A stretch of 64,000 nt of DNA, taken from assembly GCA_036924085.1 (NCBI GenBank), contig JAVGWX010000012.1, forward strand, positions 3,031,099 to 3,095,098, read 5' to 3'. This DNA comes from Ariolimax columbianus. Lineage: Eukaryota > Mollusca > Gastropoda > Stylommatophora > Arionidae. Shown in pieces: positions 23,223-33,888 of the stretch. Numbering within the stretch: the stretch's first letter is position 1; each line of letters opens with the position of its first letter. The notes beneath the pieces were generated by a model. The model saw only the letters and a list, made by a program, of their open reading frames with translations. It did not search any database and was not told the origin of the DNA. The translations under genes and the position numbers were made by a program.

Positions 23223-23515
23223 AAATGGTCCGGTGGGTCGGAAATAGTCCGGTGGGTCGGAAATAGTCCGGTCGGTCGGAAATAGTCAGGTGGGTCGAAA
23301 ATAGTCCGGCGGGTCGGAAATAGTCAGGTGGGTCGGAAATAGTCAGATGGGTCGGAAATAAACAGGTGGGTCGGAAATAGTTCGGTGGGTCTGAAATAAT
23401 CAGGTGGGTCGGAAATAGTCAGGTGGGTCGGAAATAGTCAGGTGGGTCGTAAATAGTCAGATGGGTCGGAAATAGTCTGGTGGGTCGGAAATAGTCAGGT
23501 GGGTCGGAAATAGCG
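23223..23515. repeat. 19/20-bp minisatellite, about 15 copies
   Basis: Core ggtcggaaatagtcaggtgg with tccggtg variants. Confidence 0.95.
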
Positions 23516-24211
23516 CCGTGACAGAAATGAGGGAAGTGGCTTGACACGTCAAGAAGCAATTCATTTCATAATGGTGTACCACAGGCACCAGAAAGATCAT
23601 CACAACTCTGGGAGCCAATTTTAATTCTACAGTGGAGACCAGACAGACGGGAGCTGTAGACTGCCAAAGTCATTATAACGTCAACAGAGAGGACCACACG
23701 ATATCAAGATATTTAATTAAGTACTAGTTGCAAAATGTTAGAAATGACAGACGACACGAATTGGGTAATAATTCAGAGACCAACACCATGGTTACTTACT
23801 GACAACCTCTGCTTAGAGAATTAGAAAATATTGTGGAAGAACTCATTAACTAAATTTCTATGACGAAGGAATCAGTTTCCAGTGTGTGCTATACTTACTT
23901 GGGAAAAAGGAAAATCGATTGTATAGGAGATAAGGCACTCAAGACACAACAAATAAGGGTACTGTTGAATGCACAAATATATTTCGATAAGTCTAAAAAT
24001 GTACGCTAATGAATCCAATTGACAGGACCCATGTAATCATTATTCTGATATCATGATGGAAGAACTTAGAAGCTATCAGGTAATAGAACAGTTTTTGATG
24101 GAGAAAGAATATGTACGGTATGACCATCACATTTGCAGATGATCAAGCCATCATAAAAGGAACATAATTAACTACAAAAAATATTTACCAGCATTAATGA
24201 CGCAGGGTATG
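23516..24211 (+). other. Low-complexity-free stretch with a probable RT fragment near 24080-24170
   Basis: Near 24100 the plus strand reads MYGMTITFADDQAIIKGT, resembling the palm motif C (ITFADDQ) of a LINE reverse transcriptase. Upstream sequence (23820-24000) is too decayed to align by eye. No host gene is recognised. Confidence 0.35.
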
Positions 24212-24336
24212 TATCTGTGTGTGTGTGTGTATGTGAGAGAGAGACAGAGTGTGCTCGTTTGCGTGAGCGTATGTGTTTGAGTATGAGTGTGTGTGGGTGA
24301 GTGTGTGAGTATGTGTGTGTGAGTGTGTGTGTGTGT

Positions 24337-24369
<33 letters not shown>

Positions 24370-24380
24370 TCGAGTCATGT
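24212..24380. repeat. GT/GA compound microsatellite
   Basis: Runs of gt with gagtgt and gagaga interruptions. Confidence 0.95.
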
Positions 24381-24578
24381 TTGTGAGTGTACAGTAATAT
24401 GTGTGTAGGGAATTATCATTTGGCAATGTTTCCTAGTCATTGTACAAGGAGGTTAGTCCACACACTTCATGGAATTCAATTTGCAATTAGGACTGGCAAT
24501 CCCACGTGTAAGAGTAACCACAGAAGTAAGAAAGCCCTCCTCAACTGTGAGAGTTGTTGTATAGTTAAGACAGTCCAC

Positions 24579-24920
24579 CTCACATCTCATGATATCGATG
24601 GGACAGTCTAATCCACATCTCATGATATCGATGGCACAGTCTAATCCACATCTCATGATATCGATGGGACAGTCTAATCCACATCTCATGATATCGATGG
24701 GACAGTCTAATCCACATCTCATGATATCGATGGGACACTATAATCCACATCTCATGATATCGATGGGACAGTCTAATCCACATCTCTTGATATCGATGAG
24801 GCAGTCTAATCCACATCTCATGATATCGATGGGACAGTCTAATCCACATCTCATGATATCGACGGGACACTGTAATCCACATCTCAAGATATCGCTGGGA
24901 CAGTCCACCGCAAATCTCAT
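24579..24920. repeat. 33-bp minisatellite, about 10 copies
   Basis: Core atctcatgatatcgatggga followed by cagtctaatccac. The period is a multiple of three, so several frames are open on both strands (SNPHLMISMGQ and similar). Confidence 0.95.
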
Positions 24921-25557
24921 GATGTCAACGGTTCAGTTCATTCCGCATGTGCGAGTCATGATTCAGTGGCATAGACCATTCCAATTTTGAGAAACAACAT
25001 ATAAGCTGTCCAATCCCCACTGACCCTTCTTGTCTAGAAGCTAAATACAATTACTCGACGCAGGGGCCACATATGATGTAACAGAGTTTCATAGGTCCCA
25101 ATAACTATTACCAGGGAAGCCCTGTAAACATTGTTCGAGGTACCCACACATAAGTTAAGATTCATGCAGTTTATTTAACGGGCAATGGTTGGACCCGTCG
25201 ACAATGATCGTTTAAAGAATGTATCCAGTCAAATTGGAATGCTTACAGTCTTCCGATAAAATGCCACGAACTTTTAGTTCACATAGAAAGTTCAAGACAC
25301 CGTCCTTTTTCTTAAGCGGTTCCGTAGGTCAGAGACAGTTGTGAATGATAGAAGACATTGACCGAATAGGGGAGAATGTGAAATATATATTTGGAGGATT
25401 AGGGTATTCTAGATCAGACCAGAGAACAGAAGACCACTTAGCAGATAGTACAGCACCTAGAACGTCAGCTAGAGCCAATAGTTGGAACATATAGATAGAA
25501 CATCACTTGGACAACTGAGAAGTCACAGAGGTAGATTTTAGTCAGTCAGAGAAAAAT
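24921..25557. other. Unassigned single-copy sequence
   Basis: No coding or repeat signal recognised. Confidence 0.4.
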
Positions 25558-26057
25558 CTTGACCAAACACTTGGTTGAGTGGTAAAGACTGCCAACCAAA
25601 ACCATCACTTGACCAAACACTTCGTTGAGTGGTAAAGACTGCCAACCAAAACCATCACTTGACCAAACACTTGGTTTAGGGGTAAAGACTGCCAACCAAA
25701 ACCATCACTTGACCAAACACTTGGTTGAGTGGTAAAGAGTGCCAACCAAAACCATCACTTGACCAAACACTTGGTTGAGTAGTAAAGACTGCCAACCAAA
25801 ACCATCACTTGACCAAGCACTTGGTTGAGTGGTAAAGACTGCCAACCAAAACCATCACTTGACCAAACACTTGGTTGAGTGGTAAAGAGTGCCAACCAAA
25901 ACCATCACTTGACCAAACACTTGGTTGAGTGGTAAAGACTGCCAACCAAAACCATCACTTGACTAAACACTTGGTTGAGTGGTAAAGACTGCCAACCAAA
26001 ACCATCACTTGACCAAACACTTGGTTGAGTGGTAAAGACTGCCAACCAAGACCAACA
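25558..26057. repeat. 50-bp minisatellite, 10 copies
   Basis: Unit contains cttgaccaaacacttggttg, agtggtaaagactgccaacc and aaaaccatca. Ten near-identical units. Confidence 0.96.
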
Positions 26058-27434
26058 CTTGCAAACTTTTGACTGCGTGTTTTGTACGTGTGCATTGTTG
26101 TTGAAACCTTGTCATAAGTGACGTTTACTCTAACGGCCTGGAGTAGCTGTTGACTTCATATGTCAGAAAGAGAAAAGACATGTTTCCTTAAATCCGAAAT
26201 TGTTGTCCTGGAAACCGTCTTAACAAAGGTGTTGCTCTTGGTTTGACACATACAGTATTAGAACCGTTGTCTTCGACACGAGAACCCATGATAGCAAATG
26301 CCTTGTTCCAGTCTTGTATGTTAGACAGTAGAATCAGAAGACTCAGACGCTACAGGAGCAAAAGAGTAAGACATAATGCCACCAGACGAAAGAGGAACAG
26401 AAGATTACCCGCGGACAAGAACCAGTTAGATAGCTAGTTTGTTTTGTGAACGTTAGATAGATAAGACTGTTTTAACGTAGTTAGAACATTAGCTAAGACT
26501 TACCAACGAGATAGGACCAGGGGTTATTTAGTTCAAGAGAAAAGCCTGTGCTACTAGCACAAACCTCTTGATAAACACCATTTACATTTTTTTTTTTTTT
26601 CCTCTGATGTTATGTTATGATACGAATTAAGTAGAAAAGAAAAGTATTAATTTATCATTGATGCGGTTCAATAATCGTTAGAGTATTCTAATTAGAAGTT
26701 GTGAGTATAAGAGTGTAAGTTGTAAGACAGAAAGTAACTAAGAGAGTAACCTGTTATATTGACTCTCAGACTTATTCCATATACAACTCTCTGTATCCAC
26801 TTACCAGTCACTTCACATTCTACTCACACACATATGTGCTATTTATATCCATTCTTCTACAGACTGAATCAAATAGTCACAGTCTGAAAGAGGAACAGAC
26901 AGACACATGCACACTTCATTCCCATATCAGCTGGATATAAAAATACTCTGAACATCAATAACACGATCATGTTTTTATTTTCGATGCCATGACCCAGACA
27001 TCACAAGACGTAGTTTGTTCAAGTTTTAAAATAAGAATTCTCAAAATGAGGAAATTCAAATAAACTTTTAGAAGAAATAAGTTCATGATTCTCTTTAAAT
27101 TAAAGGTTTACCATCCTGGGTTATAATGGAGAAAACAGGTTACTTTCCATCCCCGACTGTAGTCCTTAGTGCGATATCAGGAACAATAACTGACATGCCC
27201 AGTCAAACATCCGGTGTATTGGTATTATAAACCAAACTTGGGCTGGATTTATACCCCTATTCCACGCACCTTGTCGTCCAAATTCACATTAAATAGGTGG
27301 TCAGGGTTGGTCTGAGAATGGTTTAAAATATGTGTAGAAGACAAGCATAACTATGTTCAACATCCTACCTGGCAAGTGATAACAAAGACCGGAAGCCAGA
27401 TGTCTGAATGTATAATTAGCAGCCATTGTAAGCG
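26058..27434. other. Unassigned intergenic sequence 3' of the lectin gene
   Basis: Includes a T run at about 26588-26600 and an Arg-rich plus-strand frame at 26243-26437 (YRSKRVRHNATRRKRNRR) that I cannot assign. No convincing exon. It lies downstream of the lectin polyadenylation signal. Confidence 0.4.
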
Positions 27435-27440
27435 TTTATT
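27435..27440 (-). terminator. Polyadenylation signal AATAAA of the lectin gene
   Basis: TTTATT on the plus strand is AATAAA on the minus strand, about 213 bases after the lectin stop codon. It is the first such hexamer I see downstream. The cleavage site itself cannot be placed. Confidence 0.55.
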
Positions 27441-27652
27441 TTCTGTGAGGATTTAATTTGCGTAGGCTACATGTATTGTTGTCTAGGTGATGTGATTCTA
27501 CGTGAGGGTACAGTCTAAGTTTTTCTGTGGCGATATTCTACCTAAATGTATTGTTTTAGTTTTCTGGAGTGATCATATCATTCTACATACAACTAAAGAT
27601 GTACGTTTGTGGGTCCTGTCTCAGAGAGGTCTGGTCTTGTTCTATCTGGCAA

Positions 27653-30600
27653 CTAGTTATCGAAACTAGTCCAGGTGAGCCTCAGTCCATAAATTACAGT
27701 GTTATGCCACGTGATACAGTTGAGTTGGAATCCAGTCGGGCTGTCATTAAATACTCGGATATTATATCTCAGGTTCTCGGACTGCAGGCTGTCGAGCAAG
27801 TACACAGTGACAACAATCTTTGGGGTCTTTTTGTAAGCTTTTGGAAAGGTGACATAGTTAGCTGATTGGCGCTCGTTCAATCTTACGTTATCATCGCGGC
27901 CTGGAATAAGGATGTAGTTGGAGGATGGTCCACAGTCAACTTTGCCTTGCTGTATCAGTGCTGTGCAAAAAGATAATAAAATAGTGAGAGAGAGAATGAG
28001 AAGAAGAGACAGATGGAGAGAGAAAAATGTAATAATGTTATGAGTAATATCCTTGAGGATGATGATGTTCATGAAGATGGTAGTGAGGTTGTTGGTAATG
28101 ATGCTGATAATAGTGGGAGTGGATGGTTGGTGTACGTGAAGAAGAGGTTTATGTCTGTTGTAAGTGAAGAATTTGCATGTTCTGCATGTAATAGAGTAAA
28201 TCGAAGGTATTTGGTGTAATCATTAGCTACTCCCCCCCCCCCCCCCCCCCCCCAAATGTTGGGGACATGTTGGTGCTGAACGTACAAACTATGATACACT
28301 TACTTCCCCTGTCATAGACCCCCACGTCAGACATCTTGTTTCCAATGTTCAGTCACGTTACGTTCTCTCTTCAACATGTCATCCATATTGCTTGTTTCCA
28401 GGAGGTTTGGGCAGATTATCAGGTGGGCTGGGTCAAGTGTTCCTCCACAGTCACATGTCCCATCATTAGATGGCCTGGATCCACAGTCACATGTCCCATC
28501 ATTAGGTGGCCTGGATCCACAGTCACATGTCTCATGATTAGGTGGACTGGATCCACAGTCACATGTCCCATCATTAGGTGGCCTGGATCCACAGTCACAT
28601 GTCCCATCATTAGGTGGCCTGGATCCACAGTCACATGTCTCATCATTAGGTGGACTGGGTCAAGTGTCCCTCCACAGTCACATGTCCCATCATTAGATGG
28701 CCTGGATCCACAGTCACATGTCCCATCATTATGTGGCCTGGATCCAGTCACATGTCCCATCATTAGGTGGCCTGGATCCACAGTCACATGTCTCTTCGTC
28801 CCTGTATCTGGCTAAGCTCTTCCTGCATTGTGATACACCAGTTGAAAGTCTATATAGTGACTTTCATGTTGTGACAACCAAGAGGTCTCCATGCACAGAT
28901 CCCCAAACCCCCCATTTCGGTCAAGGTGATGTGCGTCAGTTCTTTCCATTGTTCCTAGTGATTGTGTTGATTGTAAGAAACCACGTCTAGATTTGAGTCA
29001 CGTCCACTGCACACAGAATGCACTGTGTCGTCTGCCTGTTTCAATGTTCTGATACGGCATATTCCCGTGTCTCAGGTAAGCTACGCCGACTGTGACGTAT
29101 CTTGTTTGACACTCTGTAGCGATCTGATCAATCTAATGTATTGCTGTATCAATCAGTTTGGCATGTGAAGAGTTTGTACAAACTGGCGCGGAGTATCAAG
29201 CTATGAAGAAACATTGAGCGTATGCTGGTGTTCGGTGCCTATGCTCCCCATGCTGTGTCAGTCAATTTGTGAATGATACGTTTCTTGCGTGTATCTTCTG
29301 TTTTGTTTCCTGGCAGTGTATCGTGTAGTACAGTGTATTATCCAACTTTGTAGCCATATATTTTGGGGTCACGCATTGTTCCAGCTCCTGTCCATGCCAT
29401 CTGTTCTGTAGTTTTCTGTATCCCTCTCTATTTCTGAGGTACAAAGGCACAAATATGGGTTTTGCTGGACTTTGGTTTGAGATAATTTATGTGGTTACTA
29501 AACAGCAAGGGCATACATGACGTGTTTCAGATTGTGTTCCACCTCTTTAAAACCGTTACCTTGTATATCGATTTGTCCTTGGTATACTTGATTGTCTTTC
29601 TCTATGTGGTCCTTTTGGTCATTGGTGTTTATGTTATACAATACAGGAACTAGGTCGCGTTCTTGTATCAGACCGGTCATTTTCCGGAGGGATTTCGCGA
29701 TCTACTTTCACTTCCTCCAAATACGACATGATTCCGCCAGTCCTGCAATAGTCATTCGGTGAGGCTGGTGAGATACCAGTGATTTGGTGAGGTTGGTGAG
29801 ACACCAGTGATTTGGTTAGGTTGGTGAGACACCAGTGATTTGGTGAGGTTGGTGAGACACCAGTGATTTGGTGAGGTTGGTGAGATACCAGTGATTTGGT
29901 GAGGTTGGTGAGATACCAGTGATTTGGTGAGGTTGGTGAGACACCAGTGATTTGGTGAGGTTGGTGAGATACCAGTGATTTGGTGAGGTTTGTGAGACAC
30001 CAGTGATTTGGTGAGGTTGGTGAGATACCAGTGATTTGGTGAGACGTCAGTCATTTGGTGAGGTTGGTGAGACAAAAGTCATTTGGTGAGGTTTGTGAGA
30101 CACCAGTGATTTGGTGAGGTTGGTGAGATACCAGTGATTTGGTGAGGTTGGTGAGACACCAGTGATTTGGTGAGGTTGGTGAGATACCAGTGATTTGGTG
30201 AGGTTTGTGAGACACCAGTGATTTGGTGAGGTTGGTGAGATACCAGTGATTTGGTGAGACGTCAGTCATTTGGTGAGGTTGGTGAGACAAAAGTCATTTG
30301 GTGAGGTTGGTGAGATACCAGTGATTTGGTGAGGTTGGTGAGATACCAGTGATTTGGTGAGGTTGGTGAGACACCAGTGATTTGGTGAGGTTGGTGAGAT
30401 ACCAGTGATTTGGTGAGGTTGGTGAGGCGCCAGTCATTTGGTGAGGCGCCAGTCATTTGGTGAGGCTGGTGAGACAAAAGTTATTTGGTGAGGTTGGTGA
30501 GGCGCCAGTCATTTGGTGAGGCGCCAGTCATTTGGTGAGGCTGGTGAGACAAAAGTCATTTGGTGAGGTTGGCGAGACAAAAGTCATTTGGTGAGGTTGG

Positions 30601-32061
30601 TGAGACAAAAGTCATTTGGTGAGGTTGGTGAGACAAAAGTCATTTGGTGAGGCTGGTGAGACAAAAGTCATTTGGTGAGGTTTGTGAGACAAAAGTCATT
30701 TGGTGAGGTTGGTGAGACAAAAGTCATTTGGTGAGGTTGGTGAGGCGCCAGTCATTTGGTGAGGTTGGTGAGGCGCCATTTATGTGATCCATTTGCGTTC
30801 AGACCAGTAATCGATTAAATTAATATATATGGCTGCGTCATGTTCTATGGTGCAATGACGTCACTACAGAAAACTGTGACGCGACTTTGCCCCTCTGACG
30901 TATGACACTATTACGTCACAACGCAGATCTTCGTTGCTGTGACGTCGTGATTAATCACCGTACATGAGGACGTCATAAGATCACATTGTGCTAAGGTGAC
31001 GTCATGAGGCTAAAGTTCATGACAGTGACATGATAGACCAACCATTCCCAAGATTAAGTCACCAGACCAAACTTTGGTATAATGAATCCATGACGCATAA
31101 TAAATAAGTCCAAGTAACATGATTGACAGAGAAAGATCAGAAAGAAATACCTACACAAATTGTGTTGTAACCAAAATGCAATAATTCAGTACAAAGAATA
31201 ACAAAGGATATAATATTGACACATTGACTACATGAGTCATATCTTGACCTTTAGTACAAGCATTGACACGTTGACTACATGAGTCACATATTGAACGTTA
31301 AAACAATCATTGACCATGATTCCAAACACAGATCATGATTTTTACTAAAATGACCAACAGACCAAACATTGACTGAGAATCAAAACATTGACTGTGAGTC
31401 CAAACATTGACACTCTCGAAAAACGGAATCAACCTTCGACACAATGACGTCATGTGACCAAACAGCAACACCTTATGTGACCAGGGTTTCGCCTGAAGAC
31501 ATTATGTCAACAAACATTTACATGGTATCGTCTTGCGACCAAACTTTCAAGTCGTGACGGCCTCCGATAAAACATTAATCGGATGATGTTATGGGACGAA
31601 CCATTGATACAACGACATCATTAAACTACATTTGCTATCGGTTTAATCCGGCTAAAATGATCATGTGATTGACCGAACTGACCTGAACACACAGACACTA
31701 GTTCCTTCATATCCTTACCTGAACACACAGACACTAGACTCTTCATATCCTTTTCTGTACACACAGACACTAGACTATTCACATCCTTACCTGAACACAC
31801 AGACACTAGTTCCTTCATATCCTTTCCTGAACACACATACACTAGACTCTTCATATCCTTACCTGAACACACATACACTAGACTCTTCATATCCTTACCT
31901 GAACACACAGACACTAGACTCTTCATATCCTTTCCTGTACACACAGACACTAGACTCTTCACATCCTTACCTAAACAGACAGACACTAGACTCTTCATAT
32001 CCTTACCTGAACAGACAGACAGCAGACAGACAACCACCAATGCCTTGATGAGGAAACCCAT
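27653..32061 (-). CDS. Secreted H-type lectin, two coding exons: 32061-32007 and 27960-27653
   Basis: The product is a predicted secreted 120-residue carbohydrate-binding protein. Exon A (32061-32007) starts ACAAAATGG, a good initiation context, and encodes the hydrophobic signal peptide MGFLIKALVVVCLLSVCS. It ends TCAG before GTAAGG. Exon B follows TTTTTGCACAG at 27961, and the phase-1 junction makes G|CA = Ala. The mature part starts LIQQGKVDCG and then carries the H-type lectin hallmarks VTFPKAY, PKIVVTVYLLD, NLRYNIRVFNDSPTGF and NCITWHNTVIYGLRLTW, with a TAG stop at 27653-27655. This matches the Helix pomatia agglutinin family, which binds GalNAc as trimers or hexamers; the two cysteines (DCG and NCITW) match its conserved pair. 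Length is that of a one-domain family member. The 4-kb intron holds a LINE fragment and several arrays, one overlapping the donor. Binding specificity is inference. Confidence 0.88.
28232..28253. repeat. Homopolymer run of 22 C
   Basis: Uninterrupted C run on the plus strand, G run in the lectin transcript, within the lectin intron. Its exact length is liable to assembly error. Confidence 0.9.
28390..29745 (-). mobile_element. Jockey-type LINE 3' remnant in the lectin intron
   Basis: Related to the element at 1-2520. Minus-strand pieces include a degraded NINTNDQ (cf. NIYTNDQ) near 29620, RNREGYRKLQNRWHGQELEQC and KYMATKLDNTLYYTIHCQETKQ (29450-29262). Then come RLSTGVSQCRKSLARYRDEE and a CDCGGTLDPAHLIICPNLL zinc-knuckle tail at about 28390-28440. 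It is truncated 5' at about 29745, where a 28-bp array starts. It lies in the sense direction of the lectin transcript. A 36-bp array has expanded in its zinc-knuckle codons. Confidence 0.78.
28440..28790. repeat. 36-bp minisatellite, about 9 copies, made of LINE zinc-knuckle codons
   Basis: The plus-strand core is ggatccacagtcacatgtcc followed by catcattaggtggcct. On the minus strand one frame encodes CDCGSRPPNDGT repeatedly, and the LINE continues at its end with CDCGGTLDPAHLIICPNLL. The CxC half of the LINE's cysteine knuckle is thus multiplied. A 33-bp variant without the ccaca step occurs near 28741, and two units carry the ggtcaagtgtccctcc variant. Confidence 0.93.
29755..30778. repeat. 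28-bp minisatellite with higher-order pattern
   Basis: Core tttggtgaggttggtgagac, then accagtga, aaaagtca or gcgccagtca. The three variants are grouped: the left part is mostly cacc/tacc alternation, with a block repeated at about 29990-30090 and 30190-30300 that ends gagacgtcagtcatttgg. The right part is aaaagtca. It abuts the 5' truncation point of the LINE remnant. Confidence 0.95.
30779..31675. other. Lectin intron sequence with CRE-like motifs and degenerate TTGAC repeats
   Basis: The segment 31040-31430 contains loosely repeated cattgacac / accaaacattgac motifs, probably an eroded array. CRE-like motifs are listed separately. No exon is evident. Confidence 0.5.
30856..31004. promoter_or_regulatory. 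Cluster of CRE/ATF-like TGACGTCA motifs in the lectin intron
   Basis: Exact TGACGTCA palindromes at 30856-30863 and 30997-31004, plus another at 31445-31452. One-mismatch forms: TTACGTCA 30911-30918, TGACGTCG 30940-30947, GGACGTCA 30968-30975. They sit about 25-55 bp apart. They could be an intronic enhancer bound by CREB/ATF-type factors, or simply the remnant of an eroded tandem repeat. Function is inference. Confidence 0.35.
31676..32010 (-). repeat. 36-bp array repeating the lectin exon-intron boundary and 5' splice site
   Basis: Ten positions spaced exactly 36 bp carry the exon end. Their last exonic bases would be 32007, 31971, 31935, 31899, 31863, 31827, 31791, 31755, 31719 and 31683. 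Six have CAG or TAG followed by GTAAGG (32007, 31971, 31899, 31863, 31791, 31719), and 31683 has GTCAGT. Three are mutated to GA or AA (31935, 31827, 31755). The unit contains the last coding bases of the signal-peptide exon (SVCS) and the first 20 or so intronic bases. The frame is open across the whole array as repeats of GKDMKSLVSVCS. Confidence 0.95.
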
Positions 32062-32118
32062 TTTGTTGGATTGTTTCTGACAATGAAATCTGAAAGAAAC
32101 TGTCAGGACTTTATTTTA
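32062..32118 (-). promoter_or_regulatory. Lectin 5' leader with either a 3' splice site or a TATA/Inr start
   Basis: Upstream of the ATG the minus strand reads TTTCTTTCAG then ATTTCATTGTCAG, with the AG at 32091-32090. This is a good acceptor for a 5'-UTR intron, giving an exon of 32089-32007. Alternatively TAAAATAAAG at about 32118-32109 could serve as a TATA-like element and TCAGATT as an initiator, with transcription starting near 32090. The sequence alone does not decide. Confidence 0.45.
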
Positions 32119-32614
32119 GTGTTCTACACAATTTATGAATAATGGCAAATTGTGTTATCAGATGTTAAATGTTGTATGCAATACGATATTGTTGGGCGGG
32201 ATGCGGAACCAGTATCTCACAGTAACTCAGACAGACTCATGGACTCTGAGTCACTTTTATCAGTTTTGATAAGCCTGTATATCCTGATTGTTCTCGTAAC
32301 GTGTTTGGTTCACTGACTGTTTATCTACCGCCATTGTTCTCGTAACTTGTTTATTTCACTCACTGTTTATCTACCGCCACAAACGCCAATCCCTTGCTAA
32401 CCAACACCCCATTGCAAATGTCTACCATCTATCGAGGGCTAATTCTGTGATATCAGTGACCATGCCGTACAAGGGGTCATTGATTCAGTTCAGTAATTCC
32501 TTCTTGTCTACATCCCCAATGTGGATGTTTCCATAGCCAACATATAAGATATTTCATTAGCTCAACATATTCTGTTATCAGGGACTTGTAATCAAATACA
32601 AAACCTTACGTTCT
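32119..32614. other. Unassigned sequence upstream of the lectin signal-peptide exon
   Basis: Contains a short direct repeat (gttctcgtaacgtgtttggttcactgactg and its near copy, 32289-32380). No gene seen. Confidence 0.4.
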
Positions 32615-33115
32615 AGTGTTAACTGACTGGAGTCCTTATCCTAGAGGGGATATAAACAAGCTGGAAAGAATACAAAAAAGAGCGACAAAGATGATAGTGG
32701 GATTCCAGAATTACAGTTATGAGGAACGACTCAGAAAAACCAGCCTACAGTGTCTCGAAGAGAGAAGTATTCGTGGTGACAATACAAGTTTATAAGATGA
32801 TCAGAGGAATCGATAAATTAGACTATAACAAGTTTTTTTTTAAATACAGCCTCGTACAATAATACGAGGGCATAGCTACAAGCTGACTAAAGAGAGGTCC
32901 AGATTATATATTAGAAAATATTTGTTTAGTCAGAGAGTGGTGTCTACTTGGAATGCATTGCCAGGGGAGGTAGTGGAGGCAGGGGCAGTTAATGCATTTA
33001 AGAATAAACTGGATGCGCATAGCTTTTAGAGCAAGGTGATGTAAATGTAACTGGTTGTATACAGACTCTGCAGTGTCTTCTAAACCAGTATAAAGACGTT
33101 AAGTTAAGTTAAGCA
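32615..33115 (+). mobile_element. CR1-like LINE 3' end
   Basis: Matches the 3' part at 18320-18835: gatataaacaagctggaaag, agcgacaaagatgatagtgg, cagagagtggtgtctacttg and the terminal gttaagttaagttaag. It encodes the degraded C-terminal tail (KTSLQCLEERSI, RVVSTWNALPGEVVEAGAVN). The 5' end is truncated. It is antisense to the lectin gene. Confidence 0.85.
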
Positions 33116-33592
33116 GGCAAGAATATGTCTCCGTCCTGACATTTATTGTATCCTCACACATTAAAACAACACACTCAGTGTTTGGAGATGTTGATAGTTC
33201 TGTCAAGCAATGACTACCACCTGATAGAGGTATTAACCGTCCCTGATGGTAGCAAACTGTCTTATTAGCTTCTTTTATTGAACACAGAATTTGATTTCCA
33301 AGTCATTGTTTACCTGTTCGTCGTGTGTACTCGCATGGTCATCGATGTCTGTGGTACCACTGCTCCAGACGGAGACGCCGCGAGAATTGTTCAGAGGTTC
33401 ATTTACAGAACTCAAGAATGAACAAAGTATGTTGGTTATTACCTTACCAATCGACAGGTACAACACTGAAGACGAAGTTAGGTAAAGGCCAATGTTCTCT
33501 GAGATACATATTGGGGTTCACAAATATGGTGTCATTTAACATGATTTTTTTCTGAATGAAATGACGTTATGGCAAAAATAGATGTGGGTTAG

Positions 33593-33888
33593 ATAACTTT
33601 GTGGCACAGGACACACCTGGATGAGAAAACTTTATGACACACGACACACCTGGATGAGATAACTTTATGACACAGGACACACCTGGATGAGATAACTTTA
33701 TGACACACGACATACCTGGATGAAGTAACTTTATGACACAGAACACACTCGAATGAAATAATGTTATGACACAGAACACACCTGGATGAGATAACTTTAT
33801 GACATACGACACTCCTGAATGAGATACCTGTGTGACACAGGGCACACCTGGATGAGATAACTGTATGACACAGGACACACCTGGACTG
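33593..33888. repeat. 33-bp minisatellite, about 9 copies
   Basis: Plus-strand core gataactttatgacacagga followed by cacacctggatga. On the minus strand units contain CATCCAG followed by GTGTGT, a weak donor-like junction. At the array's upstream edge on that strand lies TTATTTATCTTCACAG, an acceptor-like sequence. The period is a multiple of three, giving an open minus frame of CVIKLSHPGVS repeats that is not supported as a gene. Confidence 0.94.

Noticed and set aside
20154..25000. CRISPR-like regular repeats
   Set aside because: Units are contiguous with no unique spacers, and the context is eukaryotic.
26243..26437. Arg-rich 64-codon frame as a possible protamine-like protein
   Set aside because: Basic stretch only at the end, no recognisable family, no expression signal visible.
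33275..33466. Minus-strand frame ending in CAG before GTAAAC as an extra lectin exon (about 33322-33417)
   Set aside because: The acceptor is weak (TTCTTGAG), there is no homology, and inserting it before the signal-peptide exon serves no evident purpose.
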